Shown in pieces: positions 6,341 to 8,515 of a DNA stretch of 8,515 nucleotides (positions are counted from its first letter, which is position 1; the number at the start of each line of letters is the position of its first letter). The DNA is from Balneolaceae bacterium (GTDB lineage Bacteria > Bacteroidota > Rhodothermia > Balneolales > Balneolaceae). The position numbers were made by a program, and so were the translations under genes. The notes under the pieces are model-generated. The model was not told the DNA's origin, did not search any database, and saw nothing but the letters and a program-made list of their open reading frames with translations. The DNA lies in contig PWFZ01000005.1 in assembly GCA_003555185.1 (NCBI GenBank), positions 1 to 8,515 on the forward strand, written 5' to 3'.

Positions 6341-6985
6341 GTGACAGAATTAAATGTAGCCGCTCTAAGGAAAAATTATACAAAAGGGGGAATTGTTGAT
6401 AGCAATCTCCCCGATAGTCCTATCGCTTTCTTTAAAACGTGGCTTGACGAGGCGGTGAAATCGGAAGTAATGGAACCTAACGCCATGTCTCTAGCAACGG
6501 CTGATAAAGACGGAACTCCTAATGTTCGAATGGTATTGCTAAAAGGCATTGAGGGTGAAACTATTCACTTTTATACAAATTATGAAAGTGAAAAAGGAAA
6601 AGAATTAGCTGATAATCCACAGGCTTCCGTTGCGTTTTGGTGGCCGGAATTGGAACGACAGGTTCGAATATCAGGCAGTGTAGAAAAAATTTCTAAGAAA
6701 GAGAGTACTGATTATTTTCACTCCCGCCCGCGCGAAAGCCAGATTGGTGCATGGTCATCCAATCAGAGCCGGGAAGTAATGAACCGTGTAGATCTGCAAA
6801 ATCGATATGAGAAAATTAAAAAGAAGTTTGAAGGAGCCGATATCCCAAAACCTGAATTTTGGGGCGGTTATCAGATAAATATTAAGAAAATTGAATTTTG
6901 GCAGGGTCGGCCAGGTCGGCTGCACGATCGTATTAAATACGTGAAAAATTCTGAAGAATGGACAAAATCCCGATTACAGCCATAA
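6341..6985 (+). CDS. pdxH: Pyridoxamine 5'-phosphate oxidase
   Basis: The 214-residue product oxidises pyridoxine or pyridoxamine 5'-phosphate to pyridoxal 5'-phosphate using FMN and oxygen, in vitamin B6 synthesis and salvage. It shows LRKNYTKGG at 9-17, the FMN-binding block PNVRMVLLKG (R63, K68), FYTNYESEKGKEL, the SRPRESQIGAWSSNQS stretch, and the C-terminal signature IEFWQGRPGRLHDR (E185 to R197). GTG at 6341 is chosen because it gives the usual length and a family-like N-terminus; TTG 6332 is an alternative. The frame is open back to an ATG at 6248, but that adds 31 residues lying inside the preceding gene and unlike the family. GGAG at 6324-6327 is rather far from the GTG, so coupling to the upstream stop probably helps initiation. 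The trmB gene starts six bases after its stop. Confidence 0.95.
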   Translation: MTELNVAALRKNYTKGGIVDSNLPDSPIAFFKTWLDEAVKSEVMEPNAMSLATADKDGTPNVRMVLLKGIEGETIHFYTNYESEKGKELADNPQASVAFWWPELERQVRISGSVEKISKKESTDYFHSRPRESQIGAWSSNQSREVMNRVDLQNRYEKIKKKFEGADIPKPEFWGGYQINIKKIEFWQGRPGRLHDRIKYVKNSEEWTKSRLQP

Positions 6986-6991
6986 CCAGCT

Positions 6992-7651
6992 ATGGGAAAA
7001 AATAAGTTAAAGCGATTTTCAGATAATGCTCGATTTGATCACGTTATAGAGCATACAGATTTTCAGGATCAGCCAAAGCCCAAAGGTAAGTGGCAATCGG
7101 AAATATTTGGGAATAAAAACCCTGTTGTTTTAGAACTAGCCTGCGGTGCGGGAGATTATGCGCTGGGTTTGGCAGAAAAATACCCCAATAAGAATTTTGT
7201 GGGGATAGATATAAAAGGTTCACGAATCTGGAAGGGTGCTAAAGTTGCCAAAAAAGAATCTATTGATAATGTGCGGTTTTTGCGACTTCTGATTGATCAC
7301 CTGGATGATTACTTCGCTCCTGGCGAAGTATCAGAAATATGGATTACGTTTCCCGATCCACATCTAAAAGTCCGAAACCGGCGAAAAAGACTCACCTCCC
7401 CAAAATTTCTGAAAATTTATAAGAAGATCGCTTCAGACAGCTGTACGATAAACCTAAAAACGGACAGTCCGAGTCTATATAAATACACACTGGAAATCAT
7501 TGAACAAGAGAAACGGAACATCCAAAAAAGAGTTGATGATGTGTACGTTGAGAGACCTGATGACAAGGATTTAACGATCAAAACGTTCTATGAGAAGATG
7601 CATCTGAAAAACGGGCGAACCATTCAGTTTGTATCGTTTTCTGCTCACTGA
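6992..7651 (+). CDS. trmB: tRNA (guanine-N7-)-methyltransferase
   Basis: The 219-residue product methylates N7 of guanine 46 in the tRNA variable loop using S-adenosylmethionine. The Rossmann-type SAM site is seen as VLELACGAGDY (E48 to Y55) and FVGIDIKGSRIW (D72). The family motif follows as WITFPDPHLKVRNRRKRLTSPKFL (F120, P121, D122, P123), then LKTDSPSLY (T157, D158) and TFYE (T198, E201). Length is usual for the family. The PDPH form replaces the PDPW of enterobacterial enzymes; variation at this site is common in Bacteroidota-type proteins. Six bases separate it from pdxH, so it is the last gene of the same unit. The next gene is 108 bases away, and no strong intrinsic terminator is seen between them. 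Confidence 0.93.
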   Translation: MGKNKLKRFSDNARFDHVIEHTDFQDQPKPKGKWQSEIFGNKNPVVLELACGAGDYALGLAEKYPNKNFVGIDIKGSRIWKGAKVAKKESIDNVRFLRLLIDHLDDYFAPGEVSEIWITFPDPHLKVRNRRKRLTSPKFLKIYKKIASDSCTINLKTDSPSLYKYTLEIIEQEKRNIQKRVDDVYVERPDDKDLTIKTFYEKMHLKNGRTIQFVSFSAH

Positions 7652-7698
7652 TTATCCCGATGGTTTTTGTGATCATCTAAATAAACTATCACCAACTA

Positions 7699-7728
7699 TT
7701 GACTTTTACACTAAAAACAGTAAATTGA
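7699..7728 (+). promoter_or_regulatory. Candidate promoter of the TetR-family gene with overlapping inverted repeat
   Basis: TTG at 7699-7701, a 19-base spacer and TAAATTGA at 7721-7728 approximate the Bacteroidota promoter pattern. Inside it, TTTAC at 7705-7709 and GTAAA at 7720-7724 form a 20-bp inverted repeat, of suitable size for a TetR-family dimer. A second inverted pair, GTGAT (7669-7673) and ATCAC (7688-7692), lies just upstream. Autorepression is typical of the family, so one of these may be the operator; arms of five bases are weak evidence. Confidence 0.35.
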
Positions 7729-7759
7729 GAATATAACTTAACGCTGTTAACCATGCTTT

Positions 7760-8347
7760 ATGTCGCTTAGAGATGATATTTTAGTAGAAAGCAGAGACAT
7801 GCTGATCAAACAGGGATTTGGCAAAGTTTCGATGAGAAAAATTGCCAAAAAAGTGAATGTTTCTGCAACGAGTATTTATCTGCATTTTAAGAACAAGGAT
7901 GACCTTTTACTGGCTTTGGTTGAATCGAGCATTGAAAAGTTATCTGATGCGTTGAAGGATCAAATGGTTTCTAGTGATGATCCGGTCGCAAAATTGGAGA
8001 AGATGGCAAACAGCTTTTTAAAGTTTGCCATTGAGAATCCTCAGGAATATGAAATTATCTACATGGTTCGCCATGAAGAGATGCCGAAATATCCCAAGGA
8101 GAAATTTGAGCAGATCCGTAAGATTTACGAAATGCTCGCTGAAATAATCAGAGAAGGGCAGGAGAACAAGCTTTTTCAGGTAGAAGACCCTTTGATGAGT
8201 GCCTACACACTTTGGGCACAATTACACGGCGTGGCATCCGTGGTTATTAGTAAACGACTTGACACACGGATTCCCTCCGGTGAATTTATGAGTCAGGCTA
8301 AAAATCACATCATACAAGGGTTTATCACACAAAAAACACCGGTTTAA
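7760..8347 (+). CDS. TetR/AcrR-family transcriptional regulator with WHG-type C-terminal domain
   Basis: The 195-residue product has the TetR DNA-binding domain at 1-50: RDMLIKQGFGKVSMRKIAKKVNVSATSIYLHFKNKDDLL, with the helix-turn-helix at about 24-43 and the usual Y40-x-HF-x-NK ending. The C-terminal ligand-binding half contains FAIENPQEYEIIYM and WAQLHGVASV (W151, H155, G156), the pattern that names the WHG domain of TetR proteins. Such proteins act as dimeric repressors released by small ligands. The next gene starts 12 bases downstream on the same strand, so the regulator and a membrane-associated protein probably form one unit and may be co-regulated. The ATG at 7753 is out of frame and stops quickly. 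If the neighbour is a FadE-like acyl-CoA dehydrogenase, the ligand could be a fatty acyl-CoA; that is inference. Confidence 0.93.
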   Translation: MSLRDDILVESRDMLIKQGFGKVSMRKIAKKVNVSATSIYLHFKNKDDLLLALVESSIEKLSDALKDQMVSSDDPVAKLEKMANSFLKFAIENPQEYEIIYMVRHEEMPKYPKEKFEQIRKIYEMLAEIIREGQENKLFQVEDPLMSAYTLWAQLHGVASVVISKRLDTRIPSGEFMSQAKNHIIQGFITQKTPV

Positions 8348-8359
8348 CGGACAATAATT

Positions 8360-8515
8360 ATGGAAACACTTATTCAAGACCTCGCATTTTTCACGGAGCT
8401 GCCATTATGGATTTCCATAGGCAGCGTAATTGTAGCAGCAATAATTTTTGGTTTCACCGGTGCACCGCTATGGATTTGGGCTTTGGGTGGTTTTGCCGCC
8501 CTGTTTGGATTTGGA
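8360..8515 (+). CDS. N-terminus of a membrane-anchored protein, cut by window end (possibly FadE-like acyl-CoA dehydrogenase)
   Basis: An ATG 12 bases after the regulator's stop opens a frame that stays open for 52 codons to the window end. After the polar METLIQDLAFFTE come two hydrophobic segments, about 16-32 (LWISIGSVIVAAIIFGF) and 36-52 (APLWIWALGGFAALFGFG), separated by a short turn, so the protein starts with a membrane hairpin. Large FadE-type acyl-CoA dehydrogenases begin with a comparable hydrophobic region, and TetR regulators often sit beside fatty acid degradation genes. This makes FadE a reasonable but unproven guess; no catalytic part is visible. Confidence 0.7.
   Translation, partial: METLIQDLAFFTELPLWISIGSVIVAAIIFGFTGAPLWIWALGGFAALFGFG

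Noticed and set aside
6159..6383. Minus-strand open frame across the peroxiredoxin-like/pdxH junction (and a similar one at 8018-8221 inside the TetR gene)
   Set aside because: Antisense to well-supported genes, with no domain or start signal.
7652..7698. Intrinsic terminator after trmB
   Set aside because: GATGGTTTTTGTGATCATC-type pairings give only 4-5 bp stems without a following T-run.

Overview
The window reads as chromosomal DNA of a free-living Gram-negative bacterium of the Bacteroidota/Balneolota (Rhodothermia-like) type. This rests on a secreted peptidase/propeller/outer-membrane-barrel protein of the kind common there, a lipobox lipoprotein, weak or absent Shine-Dalgarno sequences, and several upstream regions carrying TTG-N18..21-TAnnTTT-like promoter elements instead of clear TTGACA/TATAAT pairs. 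Taxonomy is inferred from these traits only; no rRNA marker is present. No phage, IS transposase, CRISPR array, tRNA or rRNA gene was seen.

Layout. Positions 1-2757 (minus) hold the first 919 codons of a large gene that leaves the window at its 3' end: signal peptide, HExxH metallopeptidase-like domain, WD40-like (PD40) beta-propeller, then an outer-membrane beta-barrel with an IRGY motif like that of Omp85 loop 6. After a 243-bp divergent intergenic region comes a pterin-4a-carbinolamine dehydratase gene (3001-3354, plus). Its stop codon lies inside the first of two abutting ~119-bp repeats (3351-3587). Each repeat is an inverted pair of REP-like hairpins sharing a GTAACCC head and TCCT-type loop but having different, compensated stems. 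This is the most unusual structure in the window.

Downstream on the plus strand are a PA0069-type radical SAM protein (3655-4707) ending in QLSLF, a match to the sliding-clamp binding consensus; an acidic lipoprotein of unknown function (4836-5672); and a compact run of a peroxiredoxin/thioredoxin-like protein (5755-6339), pyridoxamine 5'-phosphate oxidase pdxH (GTG start at 6341, one base after the previous stop) and tRNA m7G46 methyltransferase trmB (6992-7651). The last three are probably one transcription unit. After a 108-bp gap with promoter- and operator-like sequences, a TetR-family regulator with a WHG-type C-terminal domain (7760-8347) is followed 12 bp later by the start of a membrane-anchored protein cut by the window end (8360-8515), possibly a FadE-like acyl-CoA dehydrogenase.

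Most genes are housekeeping or common accessory families. The novelty candidates are the REP-like double element and how it is built, the peptidase-propeller-barrel fusion with a cysteine pair just after the IRGY motif, and the clamp-binding-like tail of the radical SAM protein.
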